Origin: Trichosporon coremiiforme
Taxonomy: Eukaryota > Basidiomycota > Tremellomycetes > Trichosporonales > Trichosporonaceae
Reading direction: 5' to 3'
Assembly (NCBI GenBank): GCA_039545355.1
Contig: BCJJ01000016.1
Span: 124,001 to 188,000, forward strand
Length of the DNA stretch: 64,000 bases
This document shows positions 1 through 11,896 of this stretch, one piece after another. A model generated the notes under the pieces. That model made no database searches. It was not told the origin of the DNA and was given only the letters and a program-made list of their open reading frames with translations. Position numbers and translations under genes: made by a program. The stretch's first letter is position 1; each line of letters opens with the position of its first letter.

Positions 1-1789
1 CACAACTCGGAGCATGTCACCAATGCAAGCTGCTGAGCTCTCTTCGAAGCCAGAGAGAACGAGCCAGATCTGGGATACCTTGAGCTCCATCGCAATCTGA
101 CGCTCCTTGAGGTCCTTTGCGGACATCTCAGCGTCCCAGCCCGGGCTGGCGTTCGCGGACAGCGAGGATTGTGGAGACATGCCGGGCATGGCACCGGGCA
201 TGGAGCTCATCTCCAGCAGTGACAAACTCGACGATGCGGGAGTTGCGGAGGCGGGAGTGGTAAAGTTGCGCGAGGCGAGACGGACGTTCCAGAACTTGTG
301 GATCATGTAGCACTCGGGGTGCCAGCACTCGTCTCGGCCATTGCGGTTGATTTCCACAAACTGCTTTAAGATAGCAGTCTCACAGCCGACGCACTTATTG
401 GCGAAGCTGATTGAATAGTGGTAATGACAGTCTGCACTTGTTAGCCAAGTCTCACGCTTCACGTTCGGGGTCTCCGGTGATACTCACAAACTTTACCGTC
501 ATGCTCATAGTAAGAATCGCTGGCGCCGAAGACCGTATCACACACCGAGCAGGTGAAGTGCTCGACGTGGAACTTCTCACCGCAGGCGGTGATGTAGGAC
601 GACCTGAGCGCCTGGTCACATTTCGCACAGATCAGGTCGAGACGAGCGAAGTAATCCCGCTCGCACAAAGGGTATTGTCTGCCCTCGTTGTCTTCGACGG
701 GGAAGAACTTCTGCGCGACAACCTTGTCACAGTCCTGATGGTGTCAGTGGTAAACTTGACTGGGGAACTCACTCGGCAGCGGAAGCAGTCCAGGTGGTAG
801 ACTTGCTGTAAAGCACGCACGAACTGCCCTCGAACGGCGAGGCCGCACTTGGCACAGTACGTGACGGACCCAGATCGTCGGGCTGTTGGTTGCTGTGTGG
901 TCTGGTAGTTCTGTACAGCCCCCGGCCCAGTAGATCCGGGCGGTGCATGTGAAGAGGTTGTCGATGTGGGGGTCTCGCTCCTTCGTGGAGTGATGCCGCC
1001 ATCGCTGCCCTGGCTGCCGGTACCAAGGGCAGCGGCGTTGGTGAACGACGACACCCTTGGCGGGGGGACCGCAAAGTTGGTCTGTGCTCCAACTCCACCC
1101 CCAGTGGCAGGCATGTGCGCGTACGGCGGGACTGATGCGGCTGGCCGGGGCGATGTGACTGGTGAACTCCTCGATGAGCCCGGTCCGTCGGGACATAGCC
1201 GCGGGTCCGGCGAAGAAGTCGAGCGAGGTGGTGGTTGCATGAACGGCAATCCGTGCTGAGCGTTCTGCGATAAGGGGCTGGCACTAGATGGTGCGCTTCG
1301 TGGGCTGGACATGTCATTGACCCCGTCTATTGACGGTGGCCGTGCGATGCGAGGGAGTTGAGTATGAGACGACGGCCGCACCATGCCTCCTGGAGGGCCA
1401 GGTTGAGTGGGATGCGCGTGAACTGAGCCTGGAACAGTTGGAAGTGCTGGTAGAGACGAGGTTGCGAGCTGTGGACTCTGATTGAAAGCTTCTCGTGGAG
1501 TCATCCACGGGAGAGTTCCAGAGGATGACACCGACGCTGGCGACTGTGCAAGCTCCCTGTCACGAAATTGCTGGGTGGACGAGGAATGGTTGGTTCCCGT
1601 GGAGTGCATGGAGTGGACAGAGGTGTTGGACGGCCGCCGCTCAAACATCTGGTGTGTGCCAGCCTCGAGAGATGAGCGATTCCCTGCAGACCCGAGATCC
1701 AGCGCTCCTGTTTGTTTAGCAATGCCCGCGACGCCTGATCCGGTCCCCCTCGCCGTCGTGTCACGGGTGTTGAACCTGGACGCAGTCAT
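1..1789 (-). CDS. Lrg1-like LIM-domain Rho GTPase-activating protein (5' part only)
   Basis: Exons on the minus strand are 1789-773, 734-488 and 431 running off the left edge; the introns 735-772 (38 nt) and 432-487 (56 nt) both begin GTGAG and end CAG. Splicing joins three LIM zinc fingers: the first starts near residue 312 (CAKC ... HLDCFRC, completed after the intron as RDCDKVV), then a second (CAKC ... HFTCSVC), then a third (CVGC ... ECWHPEC). The first 310 residues are Ser/Pro-rich and look disordered. The last visible part, KVSQIWLVLSGFEESSAACI, matches the linker before the RhoGAP domain of yeast Lrg1. Lrg1 family members stimulate GTP hydrolysis on Rho1 to control cell-wall glucan synthesis and polarity. 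The RhoGAP catalytic domain must lie outside the window. The start is the first ATG of a long open frame; an upstream non-coding exon is possible. Confidence 0.85.
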
Positions 1790-4430
1790 ACGTCAAGGCG
1801 GCGGGGGAGGGTGAAGGTTATTAAGGGTGACTCGCTGGCAGCAGGTTGGAGCGCTGGAGCCAGACGAGGCGGGGGAGCCTTCAGATGAAGACGAGGAGGG
1901 CTATGCCGGATGAGAATGATACGGGCAGGGTCGAGCCGATATCAGAGTGGATCTAGGAGGGGCGGTGCGATCTGGTAGTCGAGGACGTTGCGTGGAGATT
2001 CGCGAGCGTCGCGTAGTGTTGACGAACGATCGAACTGGAGGACGGTGCTGCTGGGCGGACGAAACGTTAGGACAGGGGGAAGAGCGGGATGAACGAGTGG
2101 TGAAGTCACGAGTTGAGGAGCGACCGTGTGCTGGGTGATTGATGCACGGATCTCTTTTGAGGATGGGTCGGTGGAGAGGAGGGGCTCGATAGTTGGGCGT
2201 TATGGTGGGAGTGGGAGAAGGGAATTGGACACAATGGAGGGTATGTTGTGGGCGGATGGATGGAGGGGTTGCGGCGTGTGTCGATGCAGTGATGGCCGGG
2301 GTTGAGAGGAGTGTCGGGAAATGGAGTATGCAGGAGGATGGATGGGACGGATGGTAGGTGGGTGAATGGAAGTGGTACAGTGGTACAGTGGTACAGTGGT
2401 CGAGTGAGTGAGTGAGTGGGTGAGTGCGTGCGGTGCGCGGTGCGGGCAGGTGTCTGAGGCAGCCAGTTCGGTGTGTGTGGTACAGGTTGTACGTGTGGTG
2501 GTGTGTGGTCTGCGCTGGTGCGGGCTCGCTCAGTGAGGGACGGGGGTGAGGGTGAGGGGGGTGAGGGAGTGAGGGAGTGCGGGTGGTCAGGTGTCAGGTG
2601 AGAGAGGGTTGCACGTCGAGGGTGAGAGGGTGAGAGAGGGTAGGTTGAGGGAGCCGGCCCGACCTGCCTGCCAGCGGCCAGCGGCCAGCTGCCAGTGTGA
2701 CTGGGCCGTTGCATATTCGGTTGGACGCCAGCACGGTCAGCACCTCACCCACACCGTGTTCCTTGCCGACCTCTTCTTGTTTGCGTGCCTCTCTTCCGGC
2801 GCACGTAATGCATCCAGTCGTCCGACTTCTCATCTCCATTCTGCTACATTCTGGTGTTTGAAAACCACAGCGTGCACAGTGAGCTGCTTGCACAGTGTGT
2901 TGAACGGACGTGATTCATATCCACGATAGCTGGCCGTATGGTTGAACTACATCTGGACCGGTGAGAGACAGGAGCCAGGGAAAAGGTCAAGGAAAAATGG
3001 CGGCTGAGGCAGGGCCTCGCAGGTAGGTTAAAGCTCGGTGGCCCAACAGGCAACCACCCCCAGCGAGCCCAGCAAGGTCAACGGAACCAGCTTCCCCCAT
3101 ACTGCCAGAGAGGCAGAGCCCGCAGAGCTCAGAGGTTCAGAGGTACAGAGGTCCAGTGAAGCGAGCGCATGCGCTGAGGTTGGATGTGGCCGACGAAGAA
3201 CGACAGAGACCAGAGACGGTGGACACGGCATGAGTCGCATGGTTCGCATGGCTCCGGACGGCACAGGCATCACATCCATCCATCGCACCACTGGCCCCCG
3301 TCCCTTGCACCCTTTCCGCTGCCCGTTTGCCGTATGCCGTGTGACCGCTGGCCGCTGTGGACTCGCTCAACGCTCTGCAGCTCTGCAGTTTGCTGGCCTG
3401 CACGGCAGCCCAGGGTCCGGCTTCAGGCTGTCAGGTCCAGGTCTTCCAGGGTACGAAGCAGCGGCCTAGCACGAACGCTATCCCAACCGGTACACCGTAA
3501 TACGGCCAGGCCTAATCCATCTGGTTTGCTGGGGATTACTGTTCCTGGCAAATTGCACAAGTACCAGTGTAAGGTGTCCCAGGTTGTCCGACACCCGGAA
3601 CCATGGCGCGTGCAGAACAGGCTCTGCCTGTCCGGCGTCTTGCGCCCTGCAGCCCCTCGCCCTGGACGTCCCTGCCGGGTGCCCTGCCATGGTTCTCAGT
3701 TCTCCCTCCCACCTGCTATCCTGCCAGCGCATACAGCGAGCGCATCCCATGCACTCGTGCACCCTGGTCCTTTGCATCCTGGGTCCTTAGCTCATGCTCA
3801 AAACACTTGCCCCATTCCCATGTACCATGTATCGTTTGGTGCCCAGCCTTGTTTGGCCTGCGCACGTCGCACGTACTTCCTTCATCCTCACAGCAATGGT
3901 CTGGGCGCGCAATCCATCTTCCGACACACGATGACACGACTCAGACCTTGTATCGCCCGGGCCGCATTTATGGTCAAGACATCAAGCTTCAGTGACTTAT
4001 ACTTATACTGCTTACGTTCTCCCTAGTTCTGTGTCGGAAACGGACTATTGTTCACTGCAGCAGTGTTGGTTAGGAGGGAATGCCCCTGTGTGGCTGACCT
4101 CGACTGGGCTTCCTTTGTTCCGCACGAGATCCAGAACAGCAGTGCAGGCAGCTTCCGCTCTTCAGTGGGCTATAGAGTGGTGACCACAGGTGGAGGTTGG
4201 CGTCCACGTGGTTGCCCTTATCATGTTCCGGGTCACCCTTTGGTCACGTGAGCGACCTCGACTCAATCTCTCTGTCATGCCCAAAGTTGGAAGGACGGCG
4301 CCGACAGTGAGCGCTCACGTACTCGCCACCGCTCTGGTCTTGCTTAAACCCATCTTCCCCCTTTTCTCTTACTCTCCCTCGACCCTCCAAGACCTCGAAC
4401 CCCAGAGGCTGTTCAATCAACGAGGGTTGC
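1790..4430. other. Gene-free divergent intergenic region
   Basis: This is the shared upstream region of the LIM/RhoGAP gene and the alanyl-tRNA synthetase gene. Open frames here (for example about 200 codons on the minus strand at 2106-2714 and 280 codons on the plus strand at 3184-4026) are proline, serine or histidine rich without domains and follow low-complexity DNA, so I do not call them genes. A G/A-rich low-complexity stretch runs from about 2330 to 2660. CACGTG at 4247-4252 lies about 180 bp before the synthetase start. Confidence 0.5.
2373..2430. repeat. Short tandem repeat, 8-nt then 4-nt units
   Basis: Three exact copies of TGGTACAG (2373-2396) are followed by the variant TGGTCGAG and then TGAG repeats grading into GTG-rich sequence. 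It sits in the non-coding region upstream of the LIM/RhoGAP gene. Confidence 0.8.
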
Positions 4431-7400
4431 ATGCTTTTTGCTCGCACTGTTCGCCCCCTTTCAATTTCATCCCAGCACCTCCATCGCACAACTCCTTTCA
4501 ACCTTCGTTCCTTCGCTCCAGCCGGCAACATGTCTCGCAGGGAATCCAAGCCCACCGTCCCCACCACTGCCCCCGCCAAGTGGCCTGCTCCCGAGGACTG
4601 GCCTGCTTCCAGGGTTCGCTCCACCTTCATCGACTACTTCGCGAAGCAGCCTGGATTTGAGCACACCTTCTGGCCCTCGTCTGGCTCGATCCCGTTCGAC
4701 GATGACACGCTCCTCTTCGCCAACGCTGTAAGTCAAAAACAATTGGCAGTGTGGATGTGTGTTGGATCTGGCCGATTCCCCGTCTAGCCTGGTCTCTACT
4801 CATCAACGCCTATCGCCGAGTGATGCTAACTGGATCCGCAGGGTATGAACCAGTACAAGCCTCTCTTCCTTGGAACCGCGGACCCGAAGTCGGACCTGGC
4901 CAAGCTTTCGCGTGCTGTCAACTCGCAGAAGTGTATCCGTGCCGGAGGAAAGCACAATGACCTCGACGACGTCGGCAAGGACTCGTACCACCACACCTTC
5001 TTCGAGATGCTTGGAAACTGGTCGTTCGGTGACTATTTCAAGCTCGGCGCCCTTACCATGGCCTGGGACCTCCTCACCCGTGTCTACGGTCTTCCCAAGG
5101 ACCGTCTCTACGTCACCTACTTCGAGGGTGACGCTGCCCAGGGTCTCGAGCCCGACCTTGAGGCCAAGAAGATCTGGCAGGACCTCGGCGTCCCCGAGAG
5201 CCACATCCTCCCCGGAAATGCCAAGGACAACTTCTGGGAGATGGGTGCCACTGGCCCCTGTGGACCTTGCTCGGAGATCCACTTCGACCGCATCGGTGGA
5301 CGTGAGGCCGCTCACCTCGTCAACATGGACGACCCCGACGTTCTCGAGATCTGGAACAATGTGTTCATCCAGTACAACCGCGAGAACGACGGCTCCCTCC
5401 GCCCCCTCCCCGCCACCCACATCGACACCGGTATGGGCTTTGAGCGTCTCGTCTCCGTCCTCCACAACGTCAGCTCCAACTACGACACTGACGTCTTCAC
5501 CCCGATCTTCAAGCGCATCCAGGAGCTTACCGGTGCCCGCCCCTACGAGGGCAAGCTCGGTGCCGACGACAAGGACGGCATTGACACTGCTTACCGTGTC
5601 ATCGCCGACCACATCCGTACCCTCACCATCGCCATCTCTGACGGCGGTGTCCCCGACAAGGACGGCCGTGGCTACGTCCTCCGCCGTATCCTTCGTCGTG
5701 GTGTCCGTTACGCCAACTCCAAGTTTGGTGCCGAGATGGGCACCTTCTTCTCGTCGCTCGTCGACACCACCGTCGAGACTCTCAAGGAGATCTTCCCCGA
5801 GGTCACCAAGAAGATTCCCGAGCTCAAGGAGATCCTTGACGAGGAGGAGCAGTCGTTCGCCCGTACCCTGAAGCGTGGAGAGATCCTCTTCAACAAGTAC
5901 GCCGAGGCCGCTGCTGCCGGTGACAAGACCCTTGCTGGTCGCGACACCTGGCGTCTGTACGACACTTACGGTTTCCCCGTCGACCTTACCCAGATCATGG
6001 CCGAGGAGCGTGGTCTCAAGATTGACGAGGAGGCGTTCGAGAAGGCTCGTCTCGAGTCGCTCGAGGCTTCCAAGGCTGGCGGCAAGAAGGGCGCTGCCGG
6101 TGGTGTCAAGTTTGACGTCCACGACCTCGGTGCGCTCGAGGCCAACGACGCTGTCCCCAAGACCGACGACGACTTCAAGTACAAGAAGGGTGACATTTCT
6201 GCTGCCGTCAAGGCGATCTACCACCAGTCCAAGTTCTACGAGTCGACCAAGGACGTTCCCGAGGGCGAGCCGTTTGGTATCCTGCTCGACAAGACCAACT
6301 TCTACGCCGAGTCTGGTGGTCAGGAGTACGACACGGGTGTCCTTGCCATTGACGGCCAGGCCGAGTTCAAGGTCGAGGACGTCCAGGTCTACAACGGCTA
6401 CGTCCTCCACGTCGGTCGCCTCGAGGAGGGTGAGCTCAAGCTCAACGACGAGGTCATCTGCACGATCGACGAGCTCCGCCGCTGGCCCATCCGCAACAAC
6501 CACACCGGTACCCACATCCTGAACTTTGCTCTCCGCGACGTTCTCGGCGACGGCATCGACCAGAAGGGTTCGCTCGTTGCGCCCACCAAGCTCCGCTTCG
6601 ACTTCAGCCACAACAAGGCCATCTCGCCCGCGGACCTGAAGAAGATTGAGGACCTCTGCAATGCCGAGATCAAGAAGGCGCTGGCCGTGTACTCGAAGGA
6701 GCTTCCGCTCGCCACTGCGCAGAAGATTCCCGGTCTCCGTGCCGTCTTCGGCGAGCGTTACCCGGACCCCGTCCGCGTCGTCTCGATCGGCTTCCCGCTC
6801 GAGGACATTGAGAAGAACATCGAGGACCCCAAGTGGTCCACCACCTCGATCGAGTTCTGCGGTGGCACCCACGTCGCCAAGACGGACGACATCAAGGACT
6901 TTGTCATTGTCGAGGAGTCGTCGATTGCCAAGGGCATCCGCCGCATGGTGGCCGTGACGGGCCACGAGGCGGCGGACGTGCAGCGCAAGAGCGCCGAGTT
7001 CGGGCGCAAGCTCGACCGTATTGCCAACATGGAGCCGAAGGAGCGCGAGGCGGCCCTGAAGCCGATCCCGCAGGAGCTGGGCCAATCGGGCATCTCGGTC
7101 CTGAACAAGCTCGCGCACCAGGAGCGCTACAATAAGCTCACTGCCGAGCTCGCCGCGGCCGCCAAGGCGCAGACCGCCGCCGCGCAGAAGGTCGTGACGG
7201 ACGAGATCAAGACGTTCTTCGCCGAGAACCCGAACGAGAACGTCTATGTCGCGTCCTTCCCCTCGGCGCAGGGCAACAGCAAGATCCTCTCCGCCGCCCA
7301 GACGGCCGCCAAGGCCGCCAAGAAGGCCGTGTACGCGTTCTCCATCGACGAGGCCGGCGGCAAGGTCGCCCACCTCAACTTCCTCCCCAAGGACGAGGTC

Positions 7401-7565
7401 AGCAAGGCCTTCAACGCCAAGACGTGGCTCCAGGACGTGTCCAAGATTATCGGCGGAAAGGGAGGCGGCAAGGACGAGGCGGCCACCGGTGTCGGCATGA
7501 ATGTCGATAAGCTCCAGGCCGCCATGGACGAGGCTAAGAAGGCGTACCTCGCCTCGAAGCAGTAA
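4431..7565 (+). CDS. ALA1: Alanyl-tRNA synthetase, cytosolic and probably mitochondrial form
   Basis: The exons are 4431-4727 and 4842-7565; the intron 4728-4841 starts GTAAGT and has TGCTAAC shortly before the CAG acceptor. From the inner ATG at 4530 the protein has 973 residues, the usual length for a eukaryotic AlaRS. Visible features are the class II catalytic part with [12 protein letters not shown], and the editing domain with zinc/catalytic motifs HTGTH near residue 619 and CGGTH near residue 739. A C-terminal C-Ala domain ends close to the stop. It charges tRNA-Ala and hydrolyses mischarged Ser/Gly. An upstream in-frame ATG at 4431 adds 33 residues rich in Arg, Ser, Leu and Phe with no acidic residue, typical of a mitochondrial presequence. 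I infer that one gene supplies both compartments by alternative initiation, as yeast ALA1 does. No frameshift or missing motif is seen. Confidence 0.97.
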
Positions 7566-7861
7566 AGCGCCGAGCCGCCGAGCCGTAGGCGAGGCGTGAG
7601 GCGTGAGTCAGGTGCAGACTTTCATCAGAGGAAAAAGTAGAATTCGTTAGCATCTGAATGCAGGGATTTGTCGCTCCACAACTTTTTTTAGCACACGAGC
7701 CATGATCCATATAGTTGGTCTACGGCATTCTATCGCACACACAGGGATTACGGGTGATGATTGATGGGTTCCAGAGAGATGGGAATGAGAAATGAGAATG
7801 AGGAAAAAAACAAACGGTTTAAAATCGTCTATAAACTGATGATGACACTACTACGCCCCGC
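7566..7861. other. Short convergent 3' region between ALA1 and the oxidase gene
   Basis: These 296 bp separate two convergent stop codons. The stretch is locally AT-rich (for example the A/T runs near 7680 and 7805) and presumably holds both polyadenylation sites. No other feature is seen. Confidence 0.5.
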
Positions 7862-9727
7862 CTACGCGCCCATATGCCACTGATCGTACGAGATGGAGCT
7901 GGGCGGGAGCACGCTCTCGGGCTGGATCTTGTGGTTCCCAATAATGCCGTCTCCGATCATGACATAAGATCCCTTGCTGGGCACGCCGTCGACGACGATG
8001 AAGAGCAGCGCGGGGCCGGGGGCGAGAATGGCCGGGTTGGGCGGCATCTGCGCAACGTGCAGCGTTGCATCCCCCGCCGGCGTGGTCGTGAAGCTGGTCG
8101 CGAGCTCGACGTGGCGCTGGCCCATGTTCATCGCGTGTGTGCTAAACCCGGTGCGGATGATGACGGCGCGCGTCGCGTTGATGTTGAGAGTCTTGTCCCC
8201 GAGGTCGGCCTTGCTGAGCGACACGTTGAAGTAGGGGCCGCCATAGGTCAGTTGCTCGGGCAGGTCCTTGGGCTCCGGCCGCGCCTTGTCCATGTAGTCG
8301 GGGTAGAAGATCTCCATCCGCATCTCCGTGCCGTACTTGTAGTTCGGGTGCGGGTCGGGCGGAAAGTTGTTTGGGTCGACGTAGTCGGCGTTCGGGTTCG
8401 AGCCCGCCACGGCCACACTGCCGTCCGGGAGGAGCGTCGCGGTCGAGTGGTACATGCGCGGGATGTTAGACGCGCCCGCCTCCTGGAACCGCGCCCCCGC
8501 GGGGGCCTTGGGGTCAAAGTAGTACGCCGTCAGCTGCGGGTCGTCCGCGTACGCCTGGCCGATCGTCCAGTCCGAGCCGTTGCCGTAGCCGGCCGTGCCC
8601 TTGCCGGCACCGTTCAGGAAGAGGAAGCGACCGTCGGGGAGGTTCACGAACTGGCCCATCGAGCGGCCCCCGGGCAGGTCGTCGTCGTCGATCCAGGTCA
8701 CGTCGACGTCGGGGCTGATCTTGACGCAGCTCTGCGACGTCGCCCAGTCGATAATGGGCTCGGGGTTCTGCGCCGTCCACGTCTGCGCCGAGCCGTCCTT
8801 GTCCGTGCCGCCGCAGAAGAGGATCGTCAGCGTCCAGTTGTTCGCCGGCGTCTGCGGGAACGTGACCGTTCCGGCCGAGGCGGGATACACGCGCACTCCG
8901 CCGTGGATGTTCTCGATCGGCATCTCGATGCCGCGCTTGTAGTCGAAGATCTCGGCCTCGAGACCGACCTGGATGAACATGTTGCCGGACGGCAGCAGCC
9001 AGATGAGCGGGTACAGGTTGAGCGGGAGCGTGCGGTCGAGGATCTGCAGCTCGATGAGCTCCTGGCCCACTCCGAACCAGTCGGCGTTCTGCGGCGTGTG
9101 CTTCGGGAAGTACTCGATCGTCGGGTTGTCCTGGTTGCGGTCGTTGACGTAGCCGCCATCGATGCAGCCGGCCATGATCATCGCACTCCCGTCCTCGAGC
9201 GTCTCAAGCGTCGGGTACCACCGCTCGTACGCCATGTAGTTGCGCGCGTTGTCGTACCACGTACACTCGCCCGCGTTGTCGCAATCCAACACACGCACCG
9301 CCTTGCCTCCGTCGACGTTGCCGTACACATTGTCGCCGTCCACGCGAGCAGCCGAGCCGAGCGCTCCAGCGTCCAGGCCACCCTCCTTCACGGCCTTGTT
9401 GCCGCCGGCGTTGAGCCACGTTCCGTTACCGAGCACAGTGCCGCCGGCACAGAACGTGTTGGTGCGCACGTCCAGAGGCTCCGACTTGAACGTGTCAAGG
9501 TCGATCACACTCGCCCACGCCGGGTGGTTCTTCCCCGGGGCCATGGTCGGATTCCGCTCCGTCTTGTCGAGCACGTAGAGCTTGTTGGCGGGGCCGAGGA
9601 ACAACATCATGGCGCTGGCGAGGGTGTCGGCGACGACCTTGAACGAGCCCGCCGCCTGCTGCGCCGAAGCCTGTCCCGCGAGAGCGAGCAGGAGCGCTCC
9701 ACCGGCCATGCTGGTTGGCGTCTTCAT
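7862..9727 (-). CDS. Secreted copper-radical oxidase, glyoxal oxidase type (AA5_1)
   Basis: This is a single-exon gene of 621 codons. Residues 1-22 are a signal peptide ending at ASAQQ. The body is a galactose/glyoxal-oxidase beta-propeller followed by the C-terminal Ig-like domain of this family (DUF1929). The copper and radical ligands can be matched: Cys93 in FCAGG and Tyr171 in RWYPT should form the cross-linked Cys-Tyr radical, the Tyr-His pair near 423-424 lies in RMYHSTATLLPDGSV, and a His near 533 lies in STHAMNMGQRHVEL. Glyoxal oxidases oxidise aldehydes such as glyoxal and methylglyoxal to acids and make hydrogen peroxide outside the cell. The exact substrate cannot be read from sequence. 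It is convergent with ALA1. The long open frame on the opposite strand is a codon-bias shadow. Confidence 0.93.
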   Translation of the reverse strand: MKTPTSMAGGALLLALAGQASAQQAAGSFKVVADTLASAMMLFLGPANKLYVLDKTERNPTMAPGKNHPAWASVIDLDTFKSEPLDVRTNTFCAGGTVLGNGTWLNAGGNKAVKEGGLDAGALGSAARVDGDNVYGNVDGGKAVRVLDCDNAGECTWYDNARNYMAYERWYPTLETLEDGSAMIMAGCIDGGYVNDRNQDNPTIEYFPKHTPQNADWFGVGQELIELQILDRTLPLNLYPLIWLLPSGNMFIQVGLEAEIFDYKRGIEMPIENIHGGVRVYPASAGTVTFPQTPANNWTLTILFCGGTDKDGSAQTWTAQNPEPIIDWATSQSCVKISPDVDVTWIDDDDLPGGRSMGQFVNLPDGRFLFLNGAGKGTAGYGNGSDWTIGQAYADDPQLTAYYFDPKAPAGARFQEAGASNIPRMYHSTATLLPDGSVAVAGSNPNADYVDPNNFPPDPHPNYKYGTEMRMEIFYPDYMDKARPEPKDLPEQLTYGGPYFNVSLSKADLGDKTLNINATRAVIIRTGFSTHAMNMGQRHVELATSFTTTPAGDATLHVAQMPPNPAILAPGPALLFIVVDGVPSKGSYVMIGDGIIGNHKIQPESVLPPSSISYDQWHMGA

Positions 9728-10036
9728 CGTGGTCGGATCAGTGGAGAGTTGTTGTGAAGTCGGAGCAAAGGCACGCCGCCTTCAGACTTCACTGATAAGG
9801 TGGCCCGAAAGCAGAACCGAGTCGGCCGGTCCCGGAGCAAGGTTTGTGCAACGGGAGTGTGCAGTCGAGAGGAGGAGTGAGGACGCAAGGTCTTGGGCGT
9901 GTCTATCCAGCTGTCCCCCTTTGTTGGTGCTTCCTGGGGTGTCGTTGCCGAATAACGCCCGTGCGGTTGTGGGCCAGGTGTGGGGTTGTTTGCTGGCCAG
10001 ATGCTGTGCTTTGGCTCTGGCTTGCGGGAGTGGGGG
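9728..10036. promoter_or_regulatory. Upstream region of the oxidase gene up to the gap
   Basis: These 309 bp lie upstream of the oxidase start and run into an assembly gap. I recognise no TATA box or defined site here. Confidence 0.35.
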
Positions 10037-10146
10037 NNNNNNNNNNNNNNNNNNNNNNNNNNNNNNNNNNNNNNNNNNNNNNNNNNNNNNNNNNNNNNNN
10101 NNNNNNNNNNNNNNNNNNNNNNNNNNNNNNNNNNNNNNNNNNNNNN
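10037..10146. other. Assembly gap (110 N)
   Basis: The 110 undetermined bases are bounded on the left by TGGGGG and on the right by AGGGGGG, so the unread sequence is probably a G-rich low-complexity tract. Confidence 1.
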
Positions 10147-11896
10147 AGGGGGGATCTGGGTCGGTGCGGTGCGGCTTGAGATTTTCGATCGGCCGGCACT
10201 GCAGGCGTTCGGAGGTTTGTTAAGCTTCTTGGGTCTTGTCTTTCGATTTTGCACAGGTTTCAAGGCTGGTGCAGGCGATGCAAATGGGTCGTGAGATGGG
10301 TGGTGTTGTCGTGCTGATACCGTAGTTTGCTGATGAGAATGCAGGTATGAGTAAAATGATACAAACAGGGGAGGTGTTGGGTCGAGAGTGAAGCAATGCT
10401 GGATCAGAGGGAGACAAGACAGGAGGAATGCATGAGACAGGGCGCGAAAGCGATGCAGTGTTGTGCTGCGGGGGTGTGCGGGGTCACTGGTGGCCAACCA
10501 ATGCTTCTTTCTGCATGTCGTCGGCCGTGGGCCGTGGGCGCGCGCTGCACTAGTTTGCGCCTCCTGCGCCCTCTCTGTGCCTCTAGTGTGCAGTGGTGTC
10601 CCGGCTTGTGCCGAGTGCCTTGTTGACAAAAATGGTCACCAAAGGAGTGGGCGGCGCAGGCGGCGTACAGCGTGTGCAGTGGGTCGATGCGCTCAGACTC
10701 TTGACAGCGCGTCGCTGGGCGCTGGGGCGCTGGGGCCTCCGACTAGAGCAGACGGCCGGTCCAGTCTGGCTCCCGAATTAACAATCTGCAATTTTTTTAG
10801 AACACGGCTCCCTCATAGCTCTGGTACCCGCAAGCTCGCAAAGCTTGGTGACATTAGCTCGGCCGATGCATGCAGAGGTACAAGCTCGCAATGCATAAGA
10901 AGATTCCGACTCCACGCGCTACACGCCAAGCACGCTTTGGGTGCCAGAGTGAATTGTGTATTTGGATTTTAACGATACTCCGTGCTCCGAAACCGGCACA
11001 CTAAACGCGTCGCTCTGCCGTCTGCCGTTGTTCGGGCGCGGATCAACAGTTCAACCAGCCATCACGCGTTCGCCGTTTTACTCCCGCACTACTGGTCTGG
11101 TCACGTGAGGAAGGGGTGTGGTATTCGCGTGGCTATCTCCGAATATGCCCCGAGGACGGAATCAAATACATCACGCGATCTAAGTGGGGGTAAGGGATAA
11201 GACCGAGCTCTTTCTGTCCATGACGTCAGGACGTGTCAGGAAGCCGTCAGGAGCACGTTCCGGTGCCTGGGTCTAGCCCATCGAGATCTGCCATCAGCAC
11301 GAGCATGCGAGCAGCACCAAGGAAAGCAGCAGTGATCGGCCTCCCCGCCCAGCCCTGCACCCCCTTCTCTGAGCCCCTGCTTTTTGCCTTTCCGCACTCG
11401 CTGTCCCTCGCTGAAAGACGAAACTTGTACGCAACAGTTGTGCCCGCCCCACGCGCTCACTTGGGCTAGCCCATTATCCGGCATAAACAAGAGGCTCGAA
11501 CGATGAACTCTTTTTTCGAGCCTGTGACGCGCTTACCCCATCCCCCATGCGCTGCCGTGTGCTTGCCAAGCTATTGAGATCGCCGCGAGCGGGCAGCTAG
11601 CCTGCGCAAAGTGCACGAGCGGAGAAGAGCGCCGGCACACAATGCAAAGATGCAAGGGGCTGTATGACGTCTTTTGCCGCCCGCGCCAGCGGCCAGGCGC
11701 GATGGCGCCTGGGTCCATATGATCTGATTCCCGCACCCGCCGCGGACCAAAGTCTTTTTTCTTGCCTTGCCCGAGCCCATCACCACGGGACGAGCCATAT
11801 AAAGCCCGGAGTCGCCGCCCAACCTGCCCCCCTCCCCCTTGACACACATCCTCCACTTTCTATCGACACCACCACCACCACAGAGAGTACGGCACA
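10147..11896. other. Gene-free region upstream of the MARVEL-like gene
   Basis: No open frame here has a recognisable domain. The sequence GGTCACGTGAGG occurs near 11100. A 7-bp inverted repeat (GGCTCGA at 11493-11499 and TCGAGCC at 11516-11522) surrounds a T-rich spacer. The last 100 bp carry the TATA box and a CT/CA-rich leader of the downstream gene. Confidence 0.45.
11798..11803 (+). promoter_or_regulatory. TATA box of the MARVEL-like gene
   Basis: TATAAA within CCATATAAAGCC lies 94 bp before the ATG at 11897, with a pyrimidine-rich and then CA-rich leader between them. Confidence 0.6.

Noticed and set aside
2106..2714. 202-codon minus-strand frame rich in Pro, Ser, Thr and His
   Set aside because: It is produced by GT/GA-rich low-complexity DNA; no start context or domain.
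3184..4026. 280-codon plus-strand frame upstream of ALA1
   Set aside because: Composition is Pro/Arg/His/Ser with no domain, codon use is unlike neighbouring genes, and it overlaps other equally open frames.
4803..7373. 856-codon open frame antisense to ALA1
   Set aside because: The sense strand is a complete AlaRS. The antisense frame is Val/Leu/Asp/Gly-rich without domains, as expected from C/G bias at the third codon position.
7874..9757. 627-codon open frame antisense to the glyoxal oxidase
   Set aside because: It is Arg/Val/His-rich with no domain, and the sense strand has all copper ligands. It is a codon-bias shadow.
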